Origin: Clavaria fumosa
Taxonomy: Eukaryota > Basidiomycota > Agaricomycetes > Agaricales > Clavariaceae
Direction of reading: 5' to 3'
Assembly (NCBI GenBank): GCA_951802425.1
Contig: OX637802.1
Coordinates: 1,488,001 to 1,552,000, forward strand
DNA: 64,000 nt
How positions within the stretch are numbered: the stretch's first letter is position 1; each line of letters starts with the position of its first letter. The position numbers and the translations under genes were made by a program. This document shows, one piece after another, positions 37,113 through 48,962 of this stretch. The notes below the pieces were generated by a model. That model had not been told where the DNA came from. It saw only the letters and a list, made by a program, of their open reading frames with translations, and did no database searches.

Positions 37113-37277
37113 ATGAAGCGCAAAGCCGCCAGTACGACCAGTGGAACAACACACGCCTTTCTTGAGCCTACTCTCCAATCAACGCTGGAGTCTAATCCTT
37201 CGAAAGAAGATATCGCTACGGCTTTACTTGCTCTCCGAACGCGCTTGGGAATAACAGGAGATGATCTCAAAAAATAG
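37113..37277 (+). CDS. Possible 54-residue protein
   Basis: One uninterrupted frame from ATG 37113 to TAG 37277. It starts basic (MKRKAAS) and ends with a plausible amphipathic helix (PSKEDIATALLALRTRLGI). It lies 151 nt from the divergent TEN1 start, where a promoter is expected. Its codon use looks coding-like, and no longer alternative gene covers it. It might instead be a leader exon of the next gene. I do not recognise it. Confidence 0.35.
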   Translation: MKRKAASTTSGTTHAFLEPTLQSTLESNPSKEDIATALLALRTRLGITGDDLKK

Positions 37278-37297
37278 GAAACCCCAGTCCCAGTGCA

Positions 37298-38625
37298 GTG
37301 TGGGCCCGGGTCTCTGATCAGTGTGGTTTGGAGAAATTTCGTGACATCCCCGAAGAACCTTTCAAAAGGCTCACTCTTCCACCCTCGGTTCATGAAAACA
37401 TCATGCACACAGCCGCAAAGTGGCTGAGCGTTTACAGTGAGCCGTATCGTCAGACGAAGGAAGCCGCTAGAGTACGGAACCTGGATGCTGTTCGTCCTCC
37501 AGTTCTTAATTCTGTATACTCATCGTAACCCCTGCATGCTTTAATCTACAGTGGCTCGTCCCTCTCTGTGCCCTCTTCCATGGGAGGCTGATTAACAAAC
37601 CTGAAAACCGACTGCCGTTTACACGGTTCACTGGGGGCCATGAGGTTGAAGTCGAAACATTTGTGATGTCTGGAGGGAGGAACGAAGGTCTCTTGTTACT
37701 TGTTGCGGAGATGAAAACGTCGGCATTGAACGAAGATGGCGTTGCTCAAGTTTTATTGGAGCTTGCCTGTGCAGTCATGTTTTCTTACGGCTCAATCCCT
37801 GATGTTAACTTTCATTGCTCAGCTGCACACCAATTGAATTCGAAGCAAACTATACACCGAACAGTATTTGCTCTGCTCACTGATCTCAGGACATACTACT
37901 TCTTTTCATTTAATGGGACTCGTTTCACCAAGTCGGCTGCTGGCAATATCCGGGTTAACCGATCCCGCAAGGGGTTTTTCATTGATATGGCTGAAGGTAC
38001 GGCATCATTGTCTTTCAATCTCTTCACCCTTTAAATGTGCAAGCAGTTTCAGAGCGGCTTTTTGGTGTTTTGTTCAAGGGATACCTCTATTTTCTGAGGG
38101 GCTTTGCTATGAAGGCCCAGGGTGAGCTCGATGATGTATGCTAATTGCATTGCACCCTTTGGCTATCCTTCTGACGTATTCTGAATGCCAGCTTAGCACC
38201 ACCAGTAGCACAAGCCAAGTGCAACTCCCTTCCCAAATGGGTCCGTCCACTGTATTATTCCAACCAGATCCACAATGATACGGTTATCACACTGTTACTA
38301 ATCCTCGTAGGCCCAGAAGTCTCTGGATCTTTGGCTTAGTGCTATACAGAAGGCAATGCGTGCCGAGCAACTTTTTAGGATCACGCCCAAGACTCGTGAT
38401 GGTGCAGAGCAATATGGCTCTGAGGGATTGAGGCTTCTTCAGGAAAGGTGAAAATTTCTGATTCAATTATGGGATACTCTGGATTAAACTGTGCTTACCA
38501 GTGTCTCATATCTGCCTGAGCCCACTTTTCATTTTTCTGCAGATCTGGGTGAAGGTTTGAAGCTGGAAGTTGATTCAGCATTGGAAGAGATATTCCCCTC
38601 TGATTCTGCGGCTGGGGAACCATAG
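37298..38625 (+). CDS. Crinkler-like protein with PD-(D/E)XK-type core
   Basis: Six exons keep an open frame: about 37298-37489, 37552-37996, 38047-38121, 38197-38240, 38311-38447 and 38502-38625 (about 338 residues). The true first exon or ATG is not found; the frame entering at 37298 starts with GTG. The core GGHEVEVETF, then LLLLVAEMKTS and a following QVLLELA helix, fits the E...E-x-K signature of PD-(D/E)XK nuclease folds seen in many basidiomycete CRN-like proteins. The tail (KSLDLWLSAIQKAMRAEQLF) is helical. Exon 4 ends with a GTCCGT donor. Codon use is AT-richer than in the flanking housekeeping genes. Whether it is active or a decaying family member is unknown. Confidence 0.58.
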
Positions 38626-39204
38626 TACAATCATATTATAACAAACGGTCTGTGTTCTGAAGTATCATATACATGTACATTGCCAATGACAATACAGATG
38701 ATGTCAGGTCTATAACAGGCCATCTTCCAAGATTGGTGTTTAGATACAAGGTTAGCCAATCCAAGCATACCTATATCTTTGGACATATTCCTAAGTGTAA
38801 ACTGAGCCTGAGTCAGCTACATTTACATGTACATGGACAGTTTGAAAGTGCAGTCAATGGGTGAATTATAGTGTTTTGTAAATGTGGCTGCTTGAGCCTC
38901 GGTCACACCATTGTTACACTATGCCTAAGAATAGAGATAGACAACTGCCAAGATGGGCCCTGGGTTACCAGCACTACATCTTGAACAACGTAGCTATGAT
39001 TGGGGCTTACTTTTGCTGTCTTGATTGGAATTCATGGCTGCCAAGCTTACCTTAGAAGCTCATCATTCATATGTGACAATAAACTTGGAAGGGCTGTACA
39101 TGGAGAAATACAAATCATCAAACTGACATTTTAAGAGACTGGGATCAGCCAAAAACTTAGAGAGATCTGTGCAGAGCTACTTTGAGCCTCCACAATAAGC
39201 TGCT
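38626..39204. other. Intergenic, AT-rich
   Basis: This lies between the ends of the convergent Crinkler-like and NB-TPR genes. The short repeated word ACATGTACA occurs near 38670-38835. A 63-codon frame at 38673-38864 has no support. Nothing else was recognised. Confidence 0.45.
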
Positions 39205-41432
39205 TCAAGACAGAACTGCATCTGCAAGAGAATTGTTTGCCCCGAAGACTCTCATCTTTGCTTCCATAACACATGACTGTAACTGCTCAGCTTCATCATG
39301 CTTGCCTTGTGACTCATAGACAATTGCTAGGTTGCTAATGCAGGCCAGTGTGAGTAAGTGGTCTGGTCCAAGAACTCTCTTCACTGTTTCCAAGAGATGC
39401 AACCCACACTTCTCTGCCTCATCATGCTTTCCCTGCTTCTGGTAGATGATTGCCAAGGTAGCAATAGCTTTGAGTGTGTCTGGGTGTTCTAGTCCAAGCA
39501 CTCTCTCCATTTCCCCTTTTGTCTTGAATCCTAACTCCTCTGCTTCATTGTACTTGCCTTGGCCATGATAGCAGTTTGCAAGATTGGCAAAGTTTTTGAG
39601 TGTAACTGGGTGATCTGGCCCCATAACCCTCTTCATTTGCTCTACTGTCCTTAAGCTTAACTCCTGTGCTTCATGATACTTGCTCTGACTAGCATAAATG
39701 CCTGCTAGCTTCCCAATACTTGTAAGTGTCTCTGAATGCTCTGGTCCATATGCTTTCTGCATACTTTTCACAGTAAGTAATCCCAACCTCTCTGCCTCAG
39801 CAAACTTGCCCTGACACAAGTAAGTATGGGCTAAATTGGCTTTGATCCTCACTGTATCCAGATGGTCTGTCCCTAATGCTTTCTGCCTATGCTCCATTAC
39901 ACGGACCTCCAATTTTTCTGCCTCCTTCATAAACCCACATTCCTTGAATACAATTGCCAGTTTCTCATCTCCATCAATGTATTCAACGACTTTAATATCA
40001 CTGACATTCTGTTGTATTGCCACAACATGGTGAAGCAGTGATCTGTGAAATGCACAATCTGTAGCAGCATTTCCAAATGTAATTGAGTGACAAAGGAGCA
40101 TCTTTGCTGAATGATACAGGCCTTGTTTGTTGGCTTCTGTCAAACTGTCTTGGCACCAAAATTGTATCAATGGGTGTACAGTGTAGGATTTGCCACCCTC
40201 ATTCCATTTGATGAGTGAGAAGGACTGAAGCATCTGTATTGCTGCTGCAAAGCAAGAGCCATCCCAATGGCCATCTTTGTTGATGTGGAACACATTGCTC
40301 TGAAATATTGCTTCTCCCAGAATTGGTTTCTGGGCCTTGTGGAAGATACTCCGCACAGGAGCACTTTTAAGCCTTCGGTAAACTGTTTCAGCTGCACGCC
40401 TGAACATATCCTCCGAAATATTTTCATGATGGAGAAAGGCCACCAGCTGCAAAATAACCGTAGCACCTGCTGCTGCCTTAACATCATGATCATCTGATCC
40501 CTTTGAGGCCCTAGCCTGCATTTCCGCAAAGGACACATCCCATGTCCCATACACACTATGACCATAATTGGAGGTTCCCTGGAATGACGGATTGCCCAAC
40601 ATATCCAGGCGGTGCTGATGGAGCTTTTGAAGGTAGTCTTGCATATCGCATAAACCATTGGCAATCGAAGCTCCTGCTTGATCAACAACCAGAGGCACGC
40701 AATGCACGGCAATCACGATGGGGCGTGATGCCAGCTTCAACTCGGTAGTGACCTCGTCAAAGTAAGCAGTCTTCAACAGGAAGGAAATGGCCTCCTCCTC
40801 CTCCATCTCTGCTACTTCAGCCCAACCTTGAGGATCCACAAACTCCCGCAGATTAGGGTCACGGCTGGTGATGAGAACATTTCCTCGAGTGCCTGCCGGC
40901 ATGAAACTTGAGAGGACGGTGGGATCAGCTGCATTGTCAAATATGATGATCCATTCATTCTCTCTGGTGGAGATCCATTGCATCACAGACTCAACAGTCT
41001 CTCGCACTCCGCATGATCGAGCAGCTGGATCATGTATAAGGTCCTTCAGACTTTGCTTGATGGTCTGAGCACTCGTCGCATCAACCCAGAAGACATGGCG
41101 GAACCTGATAAAGTTGGTCAATCAGAAAGAAAGTGTGCTTGTACTTCAGGATCCAATGCAACTCACAAGTTTTGGGTTTCTTCAGCAAATTTTAGACAAA
41201 TCTGAGTCTTGCCTGCACCTCCCATACCATAGAGAAGAAAATGTTTCCTGCGGTGTGGTTGACCAGCTGGGGTGGTGAAGTAGCGTCGCAATTTGTTCAA
41301 GAATGAGGCACGTCCAGTGAATTTCGGACTAGTAAATGGCATCATCTTGTATGGATAGCGGGGTTCAGGTGGAGCTGCCGCGGGGTCAGAGAGATATGTG
41401 GCAATAGTGTTCATGCTCACCTTGAAATTCAT
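39205..41432 (-). CDS. NB-TPR STAND ATPase (NLR-like)
   Basis: Two exons (41432-41167, 41104-39205) joined by a 62-nt intron give 721 residues. An NB-ARC/NACHT-like module has FTGRASFLNKLRRYF, Walker A LLYGMGGAGKTQICLKFAEE, Walker B EWIIIFDNAADP and a sensor-type VLITSRDP. A winged-helix-like part follows (SYTVHPLIQFWCQ). The C-terminus has five 42-residue kinesin-light-chain-type TPRs of the pattern GPDHPVTL...NLANCYHGQGKYNEAEEL. Such proteins act as signal-gated switches in heterokaryon incompatibility or defence. There is no N-terminal effector domain: only about 40 residues precede the NB module. That makes it a truncated or adaptor-type member. Codon use is AT-richer than in neighbouring housekeeping genes, common for this fast-evolving family. 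Confidence 0.91.
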
Positions 41433-41842
41433 TCATGCGGATGTTGTGAGAGCCGATATCTCTTCCAGCATCTTATGGGCGGGGTAAGAGTGGATCTTCT
41501 TATAACGCAGGTGGTGACTCACTGCCCGTGCCCGTGAATGGCGGATGAAATGTGCCAGGCGTATTGGGGTTGTCTGCTGGGAGGGAGAACGAGATCAGAT
41601 AAGCACCATGCCGCAGAAAGTCGACACAACTGACCCATTGCTGCTACTTGCTTGTGTACTGTACGCTACGAGTCGTTGTGAGCAAACCTTCGATGACTTG
41701 CTGCCGTAACGTTCCGTAAACGAAGGGAGGAACACAAGGGATGTCGACGATAATGGTGAACTGGAAAGCGGTACAATATCCGTCGTCGGTGATAAGCTGT
41801 CAAATGCCCGTCACGTGTCCTTCAGCAACCGTTCATCTCGTC
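41433..41842. promoter_or_regulatory. Divergent promoter region (NB-TPR / Rpr2-type)
   Basis: Both flanking genes start here and read outward. A frame at 41741 runs in-phase into the Rpr2-type gene but gives an N-terminal extension with no family support. No defined motif was recognised. Confidence 0.4.
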
Positions 41843-42615
41843 ATGGGGAAGAAAGCCAAGAGCGATATCCCAAATCCCAACAGCGTCGCAAATAGGGACA
41901 TAATCCAGCGCATGAATTTTCTCTTCCAAGCTAGCGTTTACCTTCACAGTTTGGGGGACACCGCACGGACAACAGATGCCCCTCAAACTGCTAGGCCGCA
42001 GCCAAAGAAGACTCCAAGGAGTAGGGCCGTTTCTACTGCGGATTTGGCCAGAACTTATGTGCGATCAATGAAAATTGTCGGGAAAAAGACTCTTGCAAAG
42101 CTGTGAGTAGTTCCCTTCCGGACATTCGCCGCCATCATGAGCATTCACTATATCTTACGTGCAGGGATCCAGCGGTGAAGCGCACGATCTGTCAATGTTG
42201 CGCTACGGTTCTTCTACCCGGATCCACCGCGACTGTTCGCATCAAAGGTACCGTGAATTCTCGCGTTGTCCTTACGATATCGAGTGACCGCGGTCTTGAA
42301 GCGTCTTCCACGCATGGACACGTTATATCATATACTTGCAACGCATGCTCAGTCTCTCGCCGGATTCCCACACCCCCAACACCTGAGCATTCTCAGATGG
42401 CTGAACAGTGTTCTGCTGACACGAGCGCGCCTGGTCAGCCATCGACTGAGCCATTGACAACTCCAGGTGCTGTACCGTTGAATGCACTAGAGACACGCAT
42501 CGCCCGGCGTAAACGGCGTAGGAAATTACCACATGCTCGCCTTCCTCCCTTGTTTGCGCGCGACGTCGGACATGTCGTTTTTCGCGGAAACGAAATCCTT
42601 GAGAACTCGGAATGA
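41843..42615 (+). CDS. RPR2: RNase P / MRP subunit of the Rpr2/Rpp21/Snm1 family
   Basis: Two exons (41843-42102, 42165-42615) with a 62-nt intron code 236 residues. RNase P matures the 5' ends of tRNAs in the nucleus. The N-terminal helix region (NRDIIQRMNFLFQASVYLHS, then ARTYVRSMKIVGKKTLAKL) and the zinc-binding part (RTICQCCATVLLPGSTATVR, later YTCNAC) match Rpr2-family proteins. Cys pairs C-x-C-C and C-x2-C supply the zinc ligands. The C-terminus is extended and basic (RRKRRRKLPHARLPPLFARD) with a VGHVVFRGNE end. The start ATG at 41843 (MGKKAK) is favoured over an upstream in-frame start at 41741, because the family begins close to the helix. Snm1 (RNase MRP) is a possible alternative. 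Confidence 0.86.
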
Positions 42616-42688
42616 TTCCCTGATTCCCTTCCGCATAACTACCGAGATGATGACCAAACTGGGTACATGGGTCATTTTTCAGGGATGT

Positions 42689-44826
42689 TCAGACTTCTGA
42701 CAGGATTCTGACTAGAATGTCCTTCACCGTACCACGTTCAGCCTCCTGCACGCCTGTTTCTCCGCCCTTGACAGCTCCGTAAAGAATACTCCCTAACAAT
42801 TCATCCTCAGGGCCGTCTCTCACCCGCAGTCGATGACTCAGGACTCTGGGTACAGTCCTTGCGACATCTGCCTCCGAGACATCAAGTGTCATATCACAAT
42901 AAGAGTCGCCATCGCCTGAAGACCTTGATCGTTTGAAGACATCACTCCCGTGGTCAAGAGGATTATCATGAACATCACCGCCCCGGGAGATCTCGGTGCT
43001 GCCACCTCTCCGTGTGTGGCTTCCGGCACCATTGGGTTCCCCAAGTGCAGCCGGCCCAAGTGCAGCCGGCCCACGTATGAGTTCGACGCCAGTGAGGTCC
43101 CGACCGATGACCCTCGCAGCTCTCGCCAGAGCGTCGAGGTCGTGTCTCGCGCGCGCAGTGACGAACGTACCGTCGAGTTGGTGGTGATGTCGCGCCGCAG
43201 AGAAGAGGTCTAATGCATAGAGTGAGAGCTCGGGAGCGACATATGTCCGTTCGTGTAGGCGACGTAGAGCGGGAAGCAAGTTAGGCGGTAGGGCAGGGCT
43301 ACGGAAGCCAGAGGCAGCAGCAGGCAACACCGGCGAGGAGGATGTAGGAGTAGGAGAGGGCGTCCGGTGGGTGAATTGGCGAAGTCCATGACGGGTGGCC
43401 GGTTGTAGACTCACCGTGGCGCTCATCGCAAATTGATCGAGCTGCAAAAGTAGCCGGAATCAGCTGAAAATGTCCCGTTTAGAAGGCGGCGCATCACACA
43501 CCAGGGATCTATGAATCTTCGGCCTCTCTCGTGGGTCCAGAGCACAGACGTAAACCATGAAAAATGGGTCCGGCAAATTCCACATCTCGTTTGGTTCTTC
43601 GTCGCTAGGCTCCCCTTTCTCTTGGGTGTCGGCATTGTCCTCTATTGTGATCGTCTTATTGATCAGTACTTGCAGAAGCGCACGCTGACACGCGGGAGTC
43701 GCATGCTCCAACCCGGAGAGGACAAGGGCTTCGGGGGTAGAGGCTGTGTAAGCTTCTTGGTGAGAAGAATCGTGGTCACGAATGTGAGCGAAAGACAGCC
43801 TGCGATCATAGGCCAAAACAGATGGAGATGTCGGGGATCGGGACAATTCGTCGAAGGCTGGGGTCTGCGGGTACGTCGGTAATGTTGTGAGTGCGGCCGG
43901 GGAAGACGATGATCGAGTGAAGTGTGGGCTCCGGGTTTGCTTTGTGTTCGGCTTCGATTTTGTCCTCACAGAGGGAAAAAACCGTGCAGACCCTGAAGGC
44001 AGCCGCCGCCTTTGCCTATCTGGATGTGTTCCTGCGCTGCCGTTGGCTGACTCGGCGCCAGATGCGCTGCTCGTACTTGACGAAAAGAGGGCGCGAAGAA
44101 AGCTGGACGTCGTTCTCCATTGAGGGCGGACTTTGAGTCTATTCGTGGAGTAGTAAAATATCCAGGCCAGGGTCTGGCGGTAATGATCAGCGCTCGTTCA
44201 AGATCACAAGAGATAAAACGGTGCGGAAGCAGACAGGGTTCGGGAGAAATGTAACAGAAGGGCCGCTGGTTTCTGTTATTATCTCGACTTCTTTTTGAAA
44301 CTGCGTGCGCACACTGCAGCCGAATCATGGGCACGCCCTCGACGCGAGGCATAAGTTTAACAACTGCAGGTGAGCGACGAATGGTCGAGCAGGTGAAGAC
44401 GGTTCTTCGACGACGATGTGAAGCGTTCATCATTGTCGCTGCCAAGAAGCGCCCACACCGGAGATAGGCGTCGCTTAAGTTGGCATATCTTCCGTACGCA
44501 AGGTGGAGACAACGATGAGACTCGTCGTCAAGATCAAGGGAATCGAACAAAGGGAATTGTGGCTAGCGCATGGGAGGCCAGATGATGTACTTGGCGAAGC
44601 AACGTACCAGAGCTGTGAGCTTAGCAACATGGGCAATATCCTCATCTTGGGTACGCAATAGGAGGTGTTTCTTGCCTGCTACCAGACAGATAAGGATGGA
44701 CTGGAGAACTATAGTATCAATGGGGAAACTAGGACATCTTGAGAGCGCATGAGATACGATGGACGGGAGGAAGGCGGGAGTCCCTGGGGAGGCAAGCTCT
44801 GACGGATCCGCAATGGGAACAACCAT
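42689..44826 (-). CDS. MoxR/magnesium-chelatase-like AAA-related protein
   Basis: Conserved blocks in order on the minus strand: exon 1 (44826-44608) with LPSIVSHALSRCPSFPIDT and AGKKHLLLRTQDEDIAHVAK; a central part with ALVLSGLEHATPACQRALLQ and WNLPDPFFMVYVCALDPRER; and the C-terminal exon (near 43440-42689) with LDQFAMSATVSLQPATR and helical repeats ending VKDILVRILSEV. This order matches the basidiomycete magnesium-chelatase-like family, a MoxR-type AAA relative. The exons between 44560 and 43970 are not resolved: open frames there lack the family's usual sequence. A Walker A is not evident, so ATPase activity is doubtful. Its role in fungi is unknown. Confidence 0.64.
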
Positions 44827-45591
44827 ACGATTGCCCTGACGAGGAGTCGTTTCTTTGCTGCAAGGAACAAGGTGGAGTTAGAGCGCACACACCCTTGTCG
44901 AGATGGGGATTGGCCTGACCCAGATCGGCGGTGGTCTAGGACACGCTCGCTGGTCAGATGGTCAGATGGCCAGAAATGGCACCCATGCAGGCTGCGGCTC
45001 TAATTGAACCTGGAACGCCATCAAAAATTTTAACAATGCTGCATTAGAAGAAGGGTCGTTACCCTGAACGATTGAGGCAGTGTGAGCCCTCGTGTGTACG
45101 AGTGTAGGTAAAGCGCCTGGCGGCGTGGAAGAAAGAGCGCGTGGGGCGGTGTTCTCGCCGTTGACACCGTCGTCAAATGGGCAACTACGACCCGATACAA
45201 CGTGAACGGATGACTTTCAATGCTCCATCAGCACAGCTTCGCCATTAGCACCTTGCCCCCACGGAGACCCTGAGACAGGTCAATGCTTCGACCCTGCCCG
45301 GGCCTTCCGCCCCACTCGCCCCGGAATGGCTGAATTGCTCCCAATTGCCTTACCAAGATCTGCTTCAGAGGTTGCCCTCTTCGAGGTGCGCCGTTGATCT
45401 TCCTTTCCAAATACGCGTAGCCATGATATGGTCGCCATCAAAAGCAGCCCAATTTCCGTAATTTATTACACATCACGACGTTATCTGGCTAATCCCCCCC
45501 GGGAAACAGATTATACCCGCAAGCCGTTCACCTGCAGTTGGCTTGCTCCTCGTCGTCCACCGTCGTAGGACGCTGCGATCCGCTCGGCTCA
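44827..45591. other. Intergenic, divergent promoters
   Basis: The two flanking genes diverge from here (minus gene starts at 44826, plus gene at 45592). A 60-codon minus-strand frame at 45228-45410 has no support. Nothing else was recognised. Confidence 0.45.
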
Positions 45592-48500
45592 ATGGTCCTC
45601 CTTCAGTACGAGATCGATGACACGTCTCCCGTCATCTCATACCAGCCGTCCAGCGACCTCGATCCTCTGGCCGGCTGGCGCTCCTTCTACAGATCCAACG
45701 TCACTGACCCAGACGGTTCACCTGTAGGGATTGGCGCGTCTTATCATCTCACCCACAGCAATGACGCTTCTCTCTCTTTGCAATGGAATGGTGAGTACCC
45801 GCCGTCTTCGCTTACGCTCATCGTGCATCTCAAGCATTATCATAGGTACTGGCGTAACGCTTTTCGGCAGCACACTCAATGCTGCGGTCGACTTCTTCCT
45901 CGACGGTGCCTTGACCCAACCCAACGCGTCCTCACCCGAGACCAATATTCTAGCCTCATTCCACAATCTCACCTGTATTGTGCACAACCTTCAGATGAAC
46001 ATCCGTATCACAGATGATCGGCCTAGGAACTCCTCTTACGTTACATTCAATAGGGCGCTGATCCAGTTTCCATCGCCAAGCACGCAGTCAGTCGTTCCTT
46101 ATTGCACGACTTCTCTGATAACTAAATACCCCGGTTTCGCAGGACAAATATCAGTGCACGTATAGTCAATAGCACAGAACTAACACAGACCGGGAACTGG
46201 ACACCGCATCCCATTCCATTCCCAGAAAGTGCAAGTCGTACATTCACGGTCTCCTCAAAGGCCGGCGATACAGCGTCGCTGCAATTCAATGGTACGTTCG
46301 CTCGCTAAACGTTCAACGTCGTGCACTTTCATGCTTACCCTTTCGATCAACTAGGCACGGGCGTTTTTGTACACGGCCGTGTCTCTCCAGACGCTGGCAA
46401 TTACACAGTCGGACTTGATGGTCAACCACCCCTCTCGTTTTCTGCGCGTTCCGCTTTCGTAACGCCGGACGCCCTTCTCTTTCTTGCTGTGGGACTTGAT
46501 TCCAACGTCACACACCAATTGACCATCGTTAACCTTGAAGACAAACCGCTTGCGCTTGGGACCCAGGGTTTGGATGTTGCTGAAGTCCAAAACAATACAG
46601 GCGCCGTCTTACCGTGAGTCATCAGTTTCTAATTGATCCATAGACGTCTTCCGCCCCCAATTTTTTCTTTGCCACTCTCAATCTTTCCATCTTGCAATGT
46701 CACTGAAAATGGCGGTACAACAGATCTGCCAGTATTTCCGCCTTACCTTCTCCGACATCTTCCTTTGCGACACAGCCATCGGTTACCTCCAGTCCAACAA
46801 CCTCAAGTTTAACCGTTGCCTCCCAGCCGCCCCCGAGGCTGTCGGATGCGGCCAAGGGTACCATCGCCGCTCTCGTCCTTGCTGGCTTTCTTTTGTTGAT
46901 TGTTTGCATTGTCCTGCTCCTCTTCTTCCTGTTGTGGCGGCCTCGCGTGCGTCGACGGAGACGGCAGAGACGAGACAAGCTTAGGCAGCGCAGGAGACTG
47001 GAGAGTGTGTTTTCTGGCATGTATGACGACAAGGGCATGGCCGGCAACATTCCATACGCTTTCAGTCCAGGATATGTCGATGAGGAGGACGTGGGAGATG
47101 GAGAGGTGGACTTCGACGAGTACAGATACATACTCTCAGGGGCAAACCAGCCGGACGCGACGGCGGATAATTTGGGACGGCGGACGAGCATTTTCGTGCC
47201 TCCGGAACGAAGGCAGTCGAAGGGGAAGGGGAAAGCGGTAGTGAGGGAAAAGACGTGGTCCAACATCACCGTTGATATTCCAATACCCTCAAACGTGTCC
47301 AACGCTCCCTCGGCCTCTCTGAAGCGCTCGGCGTCGTGGAGCTCTAGCCTTGACTTACGATTTTCCGGTCCCAACATCAAGGGCCTCAACTTTGCCCCTC
47401 TCAGCTATGCGCAAAGCTCCGCGCTGGACCGAAGTACACAACAGCACCTATCACCTTCGAGTCCCGCTGCGTCTCTCCCGCAGACGCCTGAGCCGCAGGA
47501 CGGATCCTCTCTCAGGGACGATCGCGCGAGTGTGGATGACGACCCTGGAGAGATCATCACAGCCGCGCTCGCCTTGAGCCCGAGGACGTCTGCACTCGGG
47601 TCGCAGAGGCGCAGTCTCTGGAGCCGGCGAGGTAGTTGGGCCACCCTGTTTACGGGTACAAGCGATGACAAAGTGACGGTCCGTTTTCGCGACGTTAGCC
47701 CTTTTCAGGTCGAGGTCTTGAGCGGGTTCGCGAAGCGCAGTCGTGAGGCGCTGGTCAGAGTTCCTTCGGGTAAAGCTGCAGGCAAATCCAGGAGACGGAG
47801 CTCACGAGGTGCCGACGGCGCTTTCGGTCCCAGTCGAGAAGGACGGGTTGCTGAGAACCCGCCGCAGATCGAGGATCTGGGTCTCAGCGAGACGGTGCTT
47901 TCGGATGACTCTCAGCGCGACATTGGACCATCTACTGGTGACAATGCCGCTCAGATTCCAGATGTAGAGCGTTTCTCCTTCCTTGACTTAACAAGCTCCA
48001 AGAAGTCAACGGTACAGGACCTGTCACCACCTCCACCCCCACCAGAACCTCCAGCTCCAGCGCTCAAGAGACTCAGATGGAGCGAGACCATCGGCTCGAA
48101 AGACACAACGCAGCAACCGCCATCACGATGGAGCGCAGCCACAGCGCCCAGCGTCGGCTCCACTCCGAGTGAGCAGTCTCAGGACGCGCGTAATATTGTC
48201 CACCCTTTCGCGATCCAACAAGTCCCTCTATCCTCGCAGCTGGGGCATTCCGAGGGACAGTCCCCTGACGTATCACCGACTGACAGTTTGCCTGTGACTG
48301 TCTCGGATATCAACTTCCGTCACTCAATATCAGACAAGGCGAGCGGCCTTCCGTCTGCACGGAACAGTCGAAGGATCAGCGGGAACCCGCAGTTCATACC
48401 TCCAGGTCTGTCCAGCCTGGCGCGGAGCATCTACACGCGGTATCACCCGATCTCCCCTTCAAACTTGGCGCCGAGCGCGGGGCGGAGGGGGTCTTCGTCG

Positions 48501-48722
48501 TTAGATCCCACCGCGAAGAAACTATCAGTGGTGACAACTACTCCGCCACCGAGTCACGCTCCGAGCCCATCGGTTGACAACTTCCCAGAGGGGTCGACGC
48601 ACCGTCCCCGGCTTGGGGTGAATGTCGAATCTCCTAGGCCTAGTCCCGCCGCTTTTTTGGCGAACAGCCTGAAGTTTTCGCCTGGGTTGGGCAAGTCAAG
48701 GGCCCCTCCGAAGTCTGGATGA
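45592..48722 (+). CDS. Large single-pass membrane protein with extracellular beta domain
   Basis: Five exons (45592-45790, 45846-46086, 46143-46291, 46355-46613, 46724-48722) give 948 residues. The N-terminal ~390 residues have an extracellular look: IDDTSPVISYQPSSDLDPLA, a GTGVTLFGSTLNAAVDFFLD strand block and a second similar copy (GTGVFVHGRVSPDAGNYTVG), with many N-x-S/T sites. A Ser/Thr stalk leads to one membrane helix (GTIAALVLAGFLLLIVCIVL) and a basic stop-transfer (RPRVRRRRRQRRDKLRQ). The cytosolic tail of about 500 residues is Ser/Pro-rich, with a poly-Pro run. Many agaricomycete proteins share this layout; the twin beta domains resemble carbohydrate-binding folds. No clear signal peptide follows the chosen ATG, so an upstream first exon is possible (an acceptor-like CCTGCAG sits at 45531). 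Function unknown. Confidence 0.8.
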
Positions 48723-48962
48723 CGGTGAGGACTTGATTTACGATACTTTGTCATGTTGCACGACTTGCATGTTTTGTTCATTCATACAACGGTTTCTCTT
48801 CGGGCATCACTCATGGACTCTTGTGCTTGCATTCTCATTGTGGAAATGCCATTGTTACGCATGGTCAATGTTATTGTACTGTACATCCATCCCTATCGCT
48901 CAGGCAGCGATAATTCATCACGTGACATGTGATAATTAGGCGTCGTTCTCGCGCCAGGACCG

